The notes: a model not told the origin generated them from the letters alone. A stretch of 64,000 nt of DNA from an uncultured Opitutaceae bacterium (GCA_937958045.1 CALFXL010000058.1:1-64000); one strand, 5' to 3'; shown: positions 1-8,500, counted from the stretch's first letter. A program made the numbers and translations.

Positions 1-60
1 GATTCGAACCCAGAACCAACGACTTAAAAGGACGCTGCTCTACCGTTGAGCTATCAACCC
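1..60 (-). tRNA. tRNA-Lys (UUU), 3' end cut by window start
   Basis: Read on the minus strand from base 60, the segment folds as a tRNA: acceptor GGGTTGA, D arm GCTC/GAGC, anticodon loop CTTTTAA giving anticodon UUU, and the T-loop motif GGTTCGAATC. The remaining T stem and acceptor 3' strand lie before base 1. The anticodon stem has one T-T mismatch, so the isotype call rests mainly on the loop. It decodes AAA/AAG lysine codons. Confidence 0.85.
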
Positions 61-278
61 TCAAGCGAAGGAACGGTCGAAAAAGGTTTTCCCCCTCTGT
101 TTTGCAAGGATTTTTTCGGAGCGCCTCGCAACCTACCGAGAAGATTGGGCTGGCGAGTTCCGCGCGCTGTCCAAACATATCAATTTTGACGCAACATTTT
201 GCGCATTCAACGAGTCCTCCCTGACCTGAAAAAGTGGGAACAATCGAAAAATACGCCCATCAAAGTTCCGTTGAACGT

Positions 279-881
279 ATGTCAACGAAAGCTCAGGACG
301 TGGCTCTGGACCGCGTACTGGTTGACCGCTTTAAGAGTGGCGACCAGTCCGCCTTCGACGAAATGGTGACGCGCTACTGGGATCGCATCTATGCGATGGT
401 GCATCAGTTGTTGCGCAATCAACAAGATGCCGAAGAGGTGACGCAGGACGCATTTATCCGCGCGCATCGCGGCTTGGTGAATTTTCGCGGCGAGTCGGCT
501 TTTTCGACCTGGCTGTATCAGATCGCGACGAACCTCGCCCGGAATCGCTACTGGTATTGGTGGCGTCGCAAGCGCGACAAAACCGTCTCCTTCGATCAAC
601 CCGTCAGCGAAACCAACGAGACACCGCTGTCCGAGTTTTTCGCCGCCGAGGCGGAAACGCCCGACGATGTCACCGTGACGCAGGAGTTCGTGGACCGCAT
701 CGCGAAGTGCATGGAAAAGCTTGGCGCGAAACACCGTGAGATCCTAATTCTGCGGAATGTGAAAAACCTTTCCTATGAGGAGATTGCCGCGATCCTCAAC
801 ATCTCCGTCGGTACGGTGAAAAGCCGCATCGCCCGCGCCCGCGAAAGCCTCCGCGCGAAAATGGGGGACGATTTCAAATGA
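279..881 (+). CDS. ECF-type RNA polymerase sigma factor
   Basis: This 200-residue sigma-70 family protein has only regions 2 and 4, as in extracytoplasmic-function sigma factors. Region 2 covers about residues 14-85, with the core-binding stretch DAEEVTQDAFIRA near residue 50 and an aromatic/basic segment (RYWYWWRRKR) that would contact the -10 DNA. Region 4 (about 140-195) has the helix-turn-helix YEEIAAILNISVGTVKSR. An acidic linker joins them. I start at ATG 279 rather than the in-frame GTG 234, because the 15 extra residues have no sigma similarity; neither start has a clear ribosome site. The stop overlaps the next ATG by four bases (ATGA), so it is co-translated with the anti-sigma gene that follows. 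The target regulon cannot be read from this window. Confidence 0.93.
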   Translation: MSTKAQDVALDRVLVDRFKSGDQSAFDEMVTRYWDRIYAMVHQLLRNQQDAEEVTQDAFIRAHRGLVNFRGESAFSTWLYQIATNLARNRYWYWWRRKRDKTVSFDQPVSETNETPLSEFFAAEAETPDDVTVTQEFVDRIAKCMEKLGAKHREILILRNVKNLSYEEIAAILNISVGTVKSRIARARESLRAKMGDDFK

Positions 882-1582
882 AAGAAAGTAGATTTATAGA
901 GCTGCTCAATTTGTACGTTGATCAGCAACTCAGCCCCCAAGAGGCCACCGAGCTCGAAGCCGAGATCGAACGCAATCCCGCACGCCGTCGCACGTACCTC
1001 CAGTACTGCCGCATGCAGAAGGCGTGTTCGCAGCTTTTCGAATACGAGCGCAGCGCCGCGCCGGCTTCGACGGTGCTCACTCGCGCGCTGGCCACGGCCG
1101 ATCGCAAGATGGCCCCCGCGGAGACCGTTCGCCGCCCGGTGTGGAACTGGGGCTATTCCTTTGCGGCAGTCGCGGCTGCCGCGTGTGTGGCCGTCGTGGT
1201 GGTGCTCCAAACGCGTCCCGGCGCGCCCGGCAATCAGCCGTCGGGTACGGTGTTGGCGACAACCACCGAGCAAGCGCCCGCCGCTCCCGTGCAAGCGGTC
1301 GTGACGACGCCCGCTCCCGAGGTCGAAGAATTTGTGCCGGTGTTTTCCAAGCAACCGGCGGACTCCTCCATACGTCCGGGACTGTTTCTTACCGGTATCC
1401 AATTGGAGGATACGCCCGGCCTCGAATGGACGCGTGAGCTGACGTTTGCCCCGGTGCGTCCGGTCGATAAGGCTCAGCTGACTTTCGAAACAAACAAGAA
1501 ACCGGAGCAAACGCCGTTGCTGGAGTTCCGTCCGGCGCAGGATACCGAAGAGCCGATCGCGGCCTTCCAGTTCCAGAAATAA
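878..1582 (+). CDS. Putative membrane anti-sigma factor
   Basis: The protein has 234 residues: a helical cytoplasmic N-terminus (1-60), one membrane segment at about residues 91-111 (rich in Ala and Val), and a periplasmic Pro/Ala/Thr-rich tail. The N-terminal part resembles the sigma-binding helical domain of anti-sigma factors but lacks the HxxxCxxC zinc motif of the zf-HC2 class. The role is inferred mainly from the ATGA overlap with the ECF sigma gene upstream, a typical arrangement in which the second gene holds the sigma factor inactive at the membrane. A Rho-independent terminator follows 28 bases after the stop. The periplasmic part (about 112-234) matches nothing I recognise, so the signal sensed is unknown. 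Confidence 0.75.
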   Translation: MKESRFIELLNLYVDQQLSPQEATELEAEIERNPARRRTYLQYCRMQKACSQLFEYERSAAPASTVLTRALATADRKMAPAETVRRPVWNWGYSFAAVAAAACVAVVVVLQTRPGAPGNQPSGTVLATTTEQAPAAPVQAVVTTPAPEVEEFVPVFSKQPADSSIRPGLFLTGIQLEDTPGLEWTRELTFAPVRPVDKAQLTFETNKKPEQTPLLEFRPAQDTEEPIAAFQFQK

Positions 1583-1610
1583 GTTTCGCGAATCGCGTAC
1601 CGATTTTCGA

Positions 1611-1642
1611 GGCGCTTGGCTGCTCAGCCGAGCGCCTTTTTT
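1611..1642 (+). terminator. Intrinsic terminator of the sigma/anti-sigma operon
   Basis: The hairpin has arms GGCGCTTGGC and GCCGAGCGCC around a TGCTCA loop and is followed by six T. It lies on the plus strand and includes the complement of the ruvA stop codon (1624-1626), so the two convergent units share these bases. Confidence 0.85.
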
Positions 1643-2226
1643 ATGAGCTGCTCGGTCGTCGCTTGCGGGCCGAGCACGAGGCTCGCGCGACGGATCGCTT
1701 CGTCGGCATCCGCGGCTTTATAACCGAGCGCCGAGAGGGCGAGAACGGCATCGCGGATACGCGAGTCGCCAGCCGTCGCCGCAGCATCGGGCGAACCTTC
1801 GATGGCGGAAGTCTGACTGCCCGCACCGAGTTTCGAGCGAAGTTCGACGATGAGCCGTTCGGCGGTTTTTTTGCCGATGCCGGGGCATTTCGAGAGCGTG
1901 GCGACGTCGCCCATGCGAATCGCGGATTCGAGCGAGGCGAGCGACAACTTGCTCATGATCGTCAGCGCGACCTTGGGGCCGACGCCGGTGACGTGCTCGA
2001 TCATGAGACGGAAAAAATCGCGCTCCGCCGTGCTCGCGAAACCATAAAGCGTCTGCGAATCCTCGCGGTAGATCACCAGCGTGTGCAGCTTTACCGTCGA
2101 ACCCGTCGCCGGCAGTTTTTCCGCGGTGGTGATGGGGATGTTTACCTCATAACCAAACCCATTGATCTCGATGATCGCGCGCAACGGGGTGGCTTCGGTG
2201 AGAACGCCTTGAATGGAAGTGATCAT
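1624..2226 (-). CDS. ruvA: Holliday junction branch migration protein RuvA
   Basis: RuvA tetramers bind the four-way Holliday junction and load the RuvB motor during recombination and repair. The 200-residue product has the expected three parts: an OB fold (1-65), two helix-hairpin-helix motifs (VTGVGPKVA at 79-87 and CPGIGKKTA at 114-122), and a C-terminal RuvB-binding domain (about 150-200) behind an acidic/Ala linker. The reading frame is open upstream to 2487, but those residues encode repeat-like sequence, and family alignment places the start at ATG 2226 (MITSIQG). The bases before it are pyrimidine-rich (TTTTTCTC) with no Shine-Dalgarno. It is the last gene of a dapA-dapB-ruvA run, separated from dapB by a 112-bp repeat-filled spacer. 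ruvB and ruvC are not in the window. Confidence 0.97.
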   Translation of the reverse strand: MITSIQGVLTEATPLRAIIEINGFGYEVNIPITTAEKLPATGSTVKLHTLVIYREDSQTLYGFASTAERDFFRLMIEHVTGVGPKVALTIMSKLSLASLESAIRMGDVATLSKCPGIGKKTAERLIVELRSKLGAGSQTSAIEGSPDAAATAGDSRIRDAVLALSALGYKAADADEAIRRASLVLGPQATTEQLIKKALG

Positions 2227-2231
2227 GAGAA

Positions 2232-2330
2232 AAATCCGAAGGCGGAAATCCGAATGCGGACGGGGCGGCGAGCTATATCCGATGGCCGTTCGCTCATTCG
2301 GAATTTGGTCTTCTGGTTTCGGACTTTCGC
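2232..2330. repeat. Period-7 repeat arrays in the ruvA-dapB spacer
   Basis: On the plus strand 2232-2259 reads as 7-base units AAATCCG, AAGGCGG, AAATCCG, AATGCGG. On the minus strand 2330-2294 gives units of the same style (AAGTCCG, AAACCAG, AAGACCA, AATTCCG, AATGAGC). The two short arrays face each other. No gene lies here. The unit AAATCCG recurs inside selO. Confidence 0.7.
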
Positions 2331-2338
2331 GCTTCGCA

Positions 2339-3073
2339 TCAGCGAAGCGCGAGGACGTCTTGCATGTCGTACACGCCGGCGGGACGACCGGCCGCAAGCC
2401 ATTCGGCAGCGCGGATGGCGCCGCGAGCAAAGATGCCGCGGTCGGAGGCTTTGTGTGTGAGTTCGATGCGCTCGCCGAGCGCAGCAAACATCACGGTGTG
2501 TTCGCCGACAACGTCGCCGCCGCGAAGGGCGTGAATGCCGACTTCGGCGGACGTGCGTTCGCCGGTGATGCCTTCGCGTCCATGACGGAGCGCATCGGCG
2601 GTGAGTTTGCGTTCTTCGAGAATGATTTCGAGGAGGCGCGAAGCGGTGCCGCTGGGGGCGTCCTTCTTGAAGCGATGATGCATCTCGACGACTTCGGCAT
2701 CGTAATCGGAGCCGAGCGTGCTCGCGGCACGACGGGTGAGCGCGTAGAGAAGATTAACCCCGACCGAGTAGTTGCCGGCCCAGACGCAGGGAATGTGCGC
2801 AGCTTCGGCGGCGAGATGTTTCTTCTCTTCGGCGGAGTGCCCCGTGGTGCCGATGACAAGGGGCTTTTGATGAGCCACCGCGAGACGAATGACTTCGGCG
2901 GTGACCGCGTGGAAACTGAAGTCGATGACGGCATCCGCTTTTTGGATACCGGCGGCGAGATCGTCGCCCTGATCGAGCGAAGCGACGACGGAATGACCGA
3001 GAGATTGGGCGGCGGTGGCGATGGCTTGGCCCATGCGACCGCGGGCGCCGACGATTGCGAGACGGAGCGGCAT
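2339..3073 (-). CDS. dapB: 4-hydroxy-tetrahydrodipicolinate reductase DapB
   Basis: DapB catalyses the second committed step of the diaminopimelate/lysine pathway, reducing the DapA product with NAD(P)H in the cytoplasm. The 244-residue length is normal. The Rossmann motif GARGRMGQ (9-16), GTTGH (75-79) and the family signature around EMHHRFKKDAPSG (130-142), which carries the catalytic His and Lys, are all present. It begins six bases after the dapA stop, so the two genes form an operon and supply meso-diaminopimelate for peptidoglycan as well as lysine. Confidence 0.98.
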   Translation of the reverse strand: MPLRLAIVGARGRMGQAIATAAQSLGHSVVASLDQGDDLAAGIQKADAVIDFSFHAVTAEVIRLAVAHQKPLVIGTTGHSAEEKKHLAAEAAHIPCVWAGNYSVGVNLLYALTRRAASTLGSDYDAEVVEMHHRFKKDAPSGTASRLLEIILEERKLTADALRHGREGITGERTSAEVGIHALRGGDVVGEHTVMFAALGERIELTHKASDRGIFARGAIRAAEWLAAGRPAGVYDMQDVLALR

Positions 3074-3079
3074 GGCGGA

Positions 3080-3967
3080 TTATTTGCCGATCGCGGAGAG
3101 CGCGGCGATGAGGGTTTGCTTGTTGGCGTCGGTCATCTCGCTGAGCGGCGAACGCACCTCGGCAGAAGCGATACGGCCCGCGCGATGGAGGGCGGTTTTG
3201 ACCGGAACCGGATTGGGCTCGATGAAGAGCGCCTTGAAAATCGGGTAGAGTTTGCGGTGGAGCTTGGAGGCCTTGGCGAACTCGTCGGCGAGCGCGAGCT
3301 GGGCGAGGAGGGAAATTTCCTTCGGAAGGAGATTCGACGCCACGCTGATCACGCCTTCCGCACCGACGGCCATGAAGGGCAGCGTGAGGCTGTCGTCGCC
3401 GCTGAGCACGGTGATGTCTTTGCCCAGCGCTTGCTTGATCTGGTCCACGCGATCGACCGATCCGCCGGCTTCCTTGATGTATCGGACATGTGGATACTTG
3501 GCGCGGAGACGTTCGATGACGGGCACGCTGATTTCGATGCCGCAACGACCGGGAATCGAGTACGTGATGATGGGTTTGTTGGTGGCTTCGGCGACGGCGG
3601 AGAAATAGCGAAAGACACCTTCCTGGCTCGGCTTGTTGTAATAAGGAGCCACCACGAGCATGGCATCGGCGCCGGCCTCGTGGGCGAGGCGGGTGAGCTC
3701 GACGGCCTCCTGCGTGGAGTTCGAGCCGGTGCCGGCGATCACGGGGACGCGGCCGCGGCTGTATTCGATGACCGCGCGGATGACATCCATGTGTTCATCG
3801 TGCGAGAGCGTGGGCGATTCGCCGGTGGTGCCGACGGGGACGAGACCGTGGATCCCTGATTTGATCTGAAACTCCAGCAACTTACGGAGATCGTCGTAGG
3901 CGACGGCCTCGTTCTTGAACGGAGTCACGAGAGCGGTGATGGCACCGGTGAGCGGACGGAGTTTCAT
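3080..3967 (-). CDS. dapA: 4-hydroxy-tetrahydrodipicolinate synthase DapA
   Basis: DapA condenses pyruvate with aspartate semialdehyde, the first step of the DAP/lysine branch. The 295-residue TIM barrel has GTTGE at 46-50, the APYYN segment (108-111), the catalytic tyrosine in TYSIPGRCG (Y136) and the Schiff-base lysine in YIKEAGGS (K165). The open frame continues upstream to 4090, but the family start is ATG 3967; the bases before it (GACCTTCC) show no Shine-Dalgarno. It is the first gene of the dapA-dapB-ruvA set. The 277 bp upstream to the divergent PilT-like gene hold a 7-bp inverted repeat, TAACCTG/CAGGTTA, at 4151-4175 and presumably both promoters. Confidence 0.98.
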   Translation of the reverse strand: MKLRPLTGAITALVTPFKNEAVAYDDLRKLLEFQIKSGIHGLVPVGTTGESPTLSHDEHMDVIRAVIEYSRGRVPVIAGTGSNSTQEAVELTRLAHEAGADAMLVVAPYYNKPSQEGVFRYFSAVAEATNKPIITYSIPGRCGIEISVPVIERLRAKYPHVRYIKEAGGSVDRVDQIKQALGKDITVLSGDDSLTLPFMAVGAEGVISVASNLLPKEISLLAQLALADEFAKASKLHRKLYPIFKALFIEPNPVPVKTALHRAGRIASAEVRSPLSEMTDANKQTLIAALSAIGK

Positions 3968-4244
3968 GGAAGGTCGGAATTTCGTTTCGTGGTGAACGCG
4001 TGGATGCACGGGTTGCGCGGCGAAACGCGTAGCCCTCACGTTGAGCGACTGGCGGGCGCGCGTGAATCTAAAAAATGCATTCCCTGTCACCGGGCGGCTC
4101 CCCGCCGCGGTGCCGAGCGCGCTCCGATGGTGGCGGTTTTATTCCGATAATAACCTGTGAAACCGCAGCAGGTTAATGAAACAGGTGGAGTTTGCGCGGT
4201 CAGAGCCTTAGCAATGCCCCCACGTTTCTAGATTCCCCGCGCTT

Positions 4245-5339
4245 ATGTCCCAGTCCTTACACACGGAGATTTTCAACGATTTGCTCAAACTGGCCGTGGA
4301 AAGTGGAGCCAGCGATGTGGTCGTGAAGTCGAACAAGCCCGGCTACGTGCGTTTGTCCGGTAAACTCAAGCAGGTCGACATGGACCCGATCTCGGGCATG
4401 GAAGCGCAGGCCTTCGTGGACGATCACGTGCCGCGCGTGTTTAAGCAGATTTGGGAAAACGAAGGGCAGATCGACTTCGCGTATGCGGCCGAGAATATCG
4501 GACGTTTTCGCGTCAACGCCTTCCACCAGCGCGGTACGGTGAGCATTGTTTTTCGTCACATCAAAAGCCGCATCCCGAGTTTCGAAGATCTCAACCTCAA
4601 CCCCGATCCCTTGCTGCATCTCGCGCAAGGCAAGGATGGCATCCTGCTTTTCTGTGGCGCCACCGGCATGGGCAAAAGCTCCACGATGGCGGCGATGCTC
4701 AACTGGATTAATCAAAACCAGGACAAACACGTCGTCACGATCGAGGATCCCATCGAGTACACCTTCCAGGACGACAAATCGGTCTTCAATCAGCGCGAGG
4801 TCGGGCTCGATGTGCCGAGCTTCCCGCTCGCGATCAAATCCGTGCTGCGCCAAAATCCCGACATCATCCTGATCGGCGAAATGCGCGATCGCGAAACGTT
4901 CGAGACGGCGATCTCGGCGGCGGAAACGGGGCACTTGGTTTTCTCGACCATGCACGCGTCCACGGTGGCGCAGGCGCTCGTGCGTTTGTTTGAATTTTTC
5001 CCGCCGGAACAAGTGGCGCAGGCGCGTCGCCAGATTTCGGGATCGCTGCGCGGCCTCGTCTGTCAAAAGTTGATCCCCGCGCTCGAAGGCGGCGGTCGCG
5101 TGCCCGCCAACGAAATCCTTTATGCCGACTCCACGATCAGGACGCTGATCCTCGACGGGCAGTTTGAGAAAATCCAAGGCTTGCTGGAAAGCTCGAGCGA
5201 TTCGCGCACCTTCTCATTCAATCGCGATCTCTACCGCCTCATCAAAGCCGGCAAGATCAGCAAGGCCGATGGACTCCGTTTCTCGCCGAATCCGCAGGCC
5301 CTCGAAATGAACTTGAAGGGCATCTTCATCAAAACCTGA
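4245..5339 (+). CDS. PilT/PilU-type twitching motility ATPase
   Basis: This is a 364-residue GspE/PilT-family secretion ATPase, expected to power type IV pilus retraction from the inner-membrane base. It has an N-terminal PAS-like region (1-110), Walker A GATGMGKSS (138-146), Asp box VTIEDPIE (164-171), Walker B DIILIGEMRD (206-215) and His box TGHLVFSTMH (228-237). The Walker A deviates from the usual GPTGSGKST seen in the second homologue at 39418-40500. That difference and the extended C-terminal tail suggest a PilU-like accessory motor rather than the main PilT. Ten bases after its stop begins an unknown exported protein, probably co-transcribed. No pilin or assembly genes are nearby. Confidence 0.9.
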   Translation: MSQSLHTEIFNDLLKLAVESGASDVVVKSNKPGYVRLSGKLKQVDMDPISGMEAQAFVDDHVPRVFKQIWENEGQIDFAYAAENIGRFRVNAFHQRGTVSIVFRHIKSRIPSFEDLNLNPDPLLHLAQGKDGILLFCGATGMGKSSTMAAMLNWINQNQDKHVVTIEDPIEYTFQDDKSVFNQREVGLDVPSFPLAIKSVLRQNPDIILIGEMRDRETFETAISAAETGHLVFSTMHASTVAQALVRLFEFFPPEQVAQARRQISGSLRGLVCQKLIPALEGGGRVPANEILYADSTIRTLILDGQFEKIQGLLESSSDSRTFSFNRDLYRLIKAGKISKADGLRFSPNPQALEMNLKGIFIKT

Positions 5340-5348
5340 GTTGCTTCC

Positions 5349-6170
5349 ATGAACGACCGGCGCGCCATGCTTGCGATCCTGGGCGCGCTCAGCGCGGTCG
5401 GAGCCCTGTTGGCGGACGCACCGCAAACGCGCACGATCGAAGACGCTCGTCGCGAACTGGAGAAACTTCCACCCACTTCCGGCGAAGCTGTGCCTGAAAA
5501 TTGGCCGCGCGTCGACGTGCCGACGATTTCGGTCGAAACGCCCCCCAGCTCGACGCGTTCGCGGAAGCCGAACGCGCAAGAAGCGGAAGCCGAGACGGAG
5601 AAATCCGAAGGCTGGCTGGTGGATGGCGTGCAGCAGTTGGCCGAAGAAGAGCGTCGCGCGAAACAGAAAGAGTTTCAACGGACCTCGGACAACGACCGCG
5701 CTTCCGAGGAAACGAGGGAAGACGCGCATCCATTTAATGAATACATGGCGCGCTGGCTCACGCCGGCGGATCGGGCGGCGCTGTCGGGACTCAGCGGTTC
5801 TCCGGTAAGCGACGTGGGTTTGACACGCAATGCGTCGCAGCGCACGTCGGGCAGTTCGCGTTTGCCTGAAACACAAACCCAGGAGCGGCTGCCAAACCCT
5901 GGTGCTGTTGTGGGTGGCAACTATCAGGCGACACCGGCGCGAAATCCTTATCTGGAAGACATGCCGGGCGCGACGATTCCAGCGCCGATGATGAACAGCT
6001 CGGGGGCGACGGGCGCCTCGTCATTTTCGCCGGCGAGTGCCTCGGCGAATGTGCCGTCCGCGTCCAAGGCGACGGCGCCGACGACGACAGAGCGTGCGGA
6101 GGAGTTGCCGTCACCGACCGAGCGATTGATCGACGATCGCAAGTATTTCCCGCAGCTGCGCCGCTTTTGA
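5349..6170 (+). CDS. Exported low-complexity protein downstream of the PilT-like ATPase
   Basis: I do not recognise this 273-residue protein. It starts with a likely signal peptide (hydrophobic stretch 7-22, AxA-type site near 22-24). The rest is rich in Pro, Ser, Thr, Ala and charged residues and looks mostly disordered, with a Glu/Lys helical stretch around residues 75-125. The gene lies 10 bases downstream of the PilT-like ATPase, suggesting co-transcription and perhaps an envelope role linked to pili, but no domain supports that. The leader GTTGCTTCC before ATG has no Shine-Dalgarno. Confidence 0.75.
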   Translation: MNDRRAMLAILGALSAVGALLADAPQTRTIEDARRELEKLPPTSGEAVPENWPRVDVPTISVETPPSSTRSRKPNAQEAEAETEKSEGWLVDGVQQLAEEERRAKQKEFQRTSDNDRASEETREDAHPFNEYMARWLTPADRAALSGLSGSPVSDVGLTRNASQRTSGSSRLPETQTQERLPNPGAVVGGNYQATPARNPYLEDMPGATIPAPMMNSSGATGASSFSPASASANVPSASKATAPTTTERAEELPSPTERLIDDRKYFPQLRRF

Positions 6171-6272
6171 GGCGATGCGCCGAACGGCGAGGGGATTTCA
6201 GCCTTGCACCGTAGCGCTTCGTTTGCGGCCATGACCGTTTACCGAGAGAGAAACACTTTTATTATTCAGACC

Positions 6273-7416
6273 ATGATCGCACCTGAGACTTTTTCCCACA
6301 TCGAGAACATCAAGAAGCGAGCCGGCCATTTATGGAGGTTTCTTTGACTGCGAACAAAAGCAGCGAGAGATCGAAGCGATGGACGCTCAGATGGGCGAGC
6401 CGTCGTTCTGGGATAACAACGAGCGCGCGCAAAAACACATCGCGAAGCTGAACGGTTTGAAACGTTCGGTGCTGCCGGTCGTGGCCTTCAAGAAGAGGGT
6501 CGACGATCTCGACGTGATGGTGGAGCTCATCGAAGGCGCGGCGCCCGACGAAAAAGAGATGTTCGAGGAGGAACTCACCTCGAGTGTGAACGCGATGGTC
6601 GAGGAACTCGATAACCTCGAAATCGCGTCCTTCCTCACGGGGCAGTTCGATCGCAACAACGCGATTCTCTCGATCCAAGCCGGCGCAGGCGGCACCGAGT
6701 CCAACGACTGGGCCGATATCCTTCTGCGCATGTACACGCGTTGGGCGGAGCGTCGCGGTTTCGAAGTGGAAGTGCAGGATATCCAAGCGGGCGATTCCGC
6801 GGGCATCAGCAAAGCGACGCTGTTGATCAAAGGCGAAAACGCCTACGGCTACGCGAAGGCCGAGCGCGGCGTGCATCGTTTGGTGCGCATCAGTCCGTTC
6901 GACTCCAACAAGCGTCGTCACACCTCGTTCTGCGCGGTCGACGTGATCGCGGAGATCAACGACGAGATTAATATCGACATCCCCGACAGCGAAATCCGCG
7001 TCGATGTTTACCGCTCATCCGGCAAAGGCGGTCAGGGCGTTAACACGACCGACTCCGCCGTACGTATCACGCACTTGCCGACGGGCATCGTGGTGGTGTG
7101 TCAAAACGAACGTTCGCAGATCAAGAATCGCGCGAGTGCGATGAGTGTTCTGAAAGCGCGTCTGTACGAAAAGAAACAGGACGAACAGCGCAGTGAGATG
7201 GAGCGCTTCTACGGCGAGAAAGGCGAAATCGGTTGGGGCAGTCAGATCCGCAGCTATGTGTTGCAGCCTTACCAGATGGTGAAGGACCTGCGCACCGGTG
7301 TGGACACCAGCGACACGCAAGGCGTGCTCGATGGCGATCTCGACCGCTTCATCTACGCGTGGCTCCGCGCCGGTTGCCCGCGTCACCGCAATAAAGACAT
7401 TAATATGGAAGATTGA
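6273..7416 (+). CDS. prfB: Peptide chain release factor 2 (programmed +1 frameshift)
   Basis: RF2 releases finished peptides at UGA and UAA codons. The gene starts at ATG 6273, runs 24 codons to an in-frame TGA at 6345-6347, and must shift +1 at CTT to continue with GAC; the full product is 380 residues. The short first part (MIAPETFSHI...) and the shifted part (DCEQKQREIEA...) align with the start of other RF2 proteins. The codon-recognition tripeptide SPF (about 207-209) marks RF2 rather than RF1, and the catalytic GGQ is at about 252-254. Annotation from a simple reading frame would start wrongly at 6379 and lose 35 residues. Two hairpins follow the stop. Confidence 0.97.
6334..6348 (+). 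promoter_or_regulatory. prfB: prfB programmed +1 frameshift signal
   Basis: The site reads GGAGG (6334-6338), three bases, the slippery codon CTT (6342-6344), the stop TGA (6345-6347), then C. The order and spacing match the known bacterial RF2 recoding site. The internal Shine-Dalgarno-like element pulls the ribosome forward while slow UGA decoding by scarce RF2 gives time to slip, so RF2 controls its own level. Confidence 0.96.
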
Positions 7417-7434
7417 GCGCGGTACGGAACCGCA

Positions 7435-7481
7435 CCCGATCTTTCGGTCGGGCTTTCACGCGGAGGCGGTGACTCCGCGTG
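7435..7481. terminator. Two hairpins between prfB and the convergent barrel gene
   Basis: CCCGATC-TTTC-GGTCGGG (7435-7452) is followed by CTTT, and then CACGCGGAG/CTCCGCGTG (7457-7481) forms a perfect 9-bp stem. The T tracts are weak, so termination is plausible but not certain. The position between two convergent genes fits. Confidence 0.5.
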
Positions 7482-7502
7482 TGCCTGTGAAGGTGTTTCT
7501 GA

Positions 7503-8213
7503 TTAGAAACGATAGATCAATCCGAGCTGCACGACCGGGTAGAACTCGAGGTCTTTCAAGTCGTCGTTGATGTCGTCGACTTCGCGAGCGAGCGCTGCTT
7601 TGAGTTCGGGATCGTTCGAGAGCGTGCCGCCGCGCGACGTGAGCGTGGCTTGCGGCGCATCGATGAAGAGCACGCCGACTTCAAAGAAGAAACCGAAGCC
7701 GCTCTTCGCGGGCGTCTTGGTCCAGCCCAGGCCGACGAACGGAACGGTGTCGTCGACGATATTCATTCTGCCCGCCACCGTGCCGACTTCCGCCGCGGTG
7801 TAGACGTTTCCGCCGAATTCATACGTGGAGTCCGCTTTCGGGCGGCCGACGATATCGACCGTGTTGTCGCTGATGAACGCGCCAGCGGAGAGATGGAAGT
7901 TGCCGGCAAACGGATGCCAGTTGAGGCGAGCCTGGATATTCGAGAACTTCAGCTTTCCGTCGTAGGACGCGTCATCGCTGTCGTACGTGTCTTCGAAATC
8001 GAGCCAGGTGTAACCGACGGAGGCGGTCAGATATTTGTTCGCGGTGATGACGGCGACCGGGCCGTAGCCGGCGGTGCCGATCTCGGCGCCGATCGCGACG
8101 CGCGCGATGGGCTCGGACTCGTTGGCGGCGAGACTGCCGTACGAGAGCGCAGCGGCAAAAACCGCGGCGGCGGTGCGACGAAGAAACGAAGCGGGATGTG
8201 TGGTTAGTTTCAT
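7503..8213 (-). CDS. Outer-membrane beta-barrel protein, function unknown
   Basis: The 236-residue precursor has a signal peptide (about 1-29, ending near SLAA). Alternating hydrophobic/polar strands follow (for example ASVGYTWLDFED, FFFEVGVLFI), and it ends in the aromatic signature IYRF typical of BAM-inserted outer-membrane proteins. The size fits an 8-stranded barrel of the OmpW/OmpA-like type, but no specific family motif is visible. The 287 bp upstream (8214-8500) contain no gene; I see no confident promoter there. It lies downstream of the lipoprotein and YeaQ genes on the same strand, but the gap suggests its own promoter. Confidence 0.8.
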   Translation of the reverse strand: MKLTTHPASFLRRTAAAVFAAALSYGSLAANESEPIARVAIGAEIGTAGYGPVAVITANKYLTASVGYTWLDFEDTYDSDDASYDGKLKFSNIQARLNWHPFAGNFHLSAGAFISDNTVDIVGRPKADSTYEFGGNVYTAAEVGTVAGRMNIVDDTVPFVGLGWTKTPAKSGFGFFFEVGVLFIDAPQATLTSRGGTLSNDPELKAALAREVDDINDDLKDLEFYPVVQLGLIYRF

Positions 8214-8500
8214 GTGTGTTTGAAGACAGCCGGACGGCGGTCGGAAAAAGAACCTCGCTCCCGAATCTCGAACCGCCCAAGCGGCCGCGGTCGGAGCGAC
8301 AACGACTCACGCCGCGGGAATGCGTGATGCTCCGGGCGTGAAATCGGACCGATAGCAACGGCTCGACGCCGGAGAAAATTGAGCGTTTTTTGCTAAAAAT
8401 TAACGCGACGCTTCGTGCGACTCGCGTCGTAGAAACGCGGCTGTTTTTGCGCGAAGAAAGCTGCGCAAGGAATGACTGCAGTGGTGAATGAGCCGCGCGG

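Noticed and set aside
2213..3859. 548-codon plus-strand open frame
   Set aside because: It is antisense to dapA and dapB, with Gly/Asp/Glu/Arg-rich sequence typical of codon-bias shadows in GC-rich DNA.
6379..7416. prfB starting at ATG 6379
   Set aside because: It would drop 35 conserved residues; the frameshift signal and upstream 24 codons show the true start at 6273.
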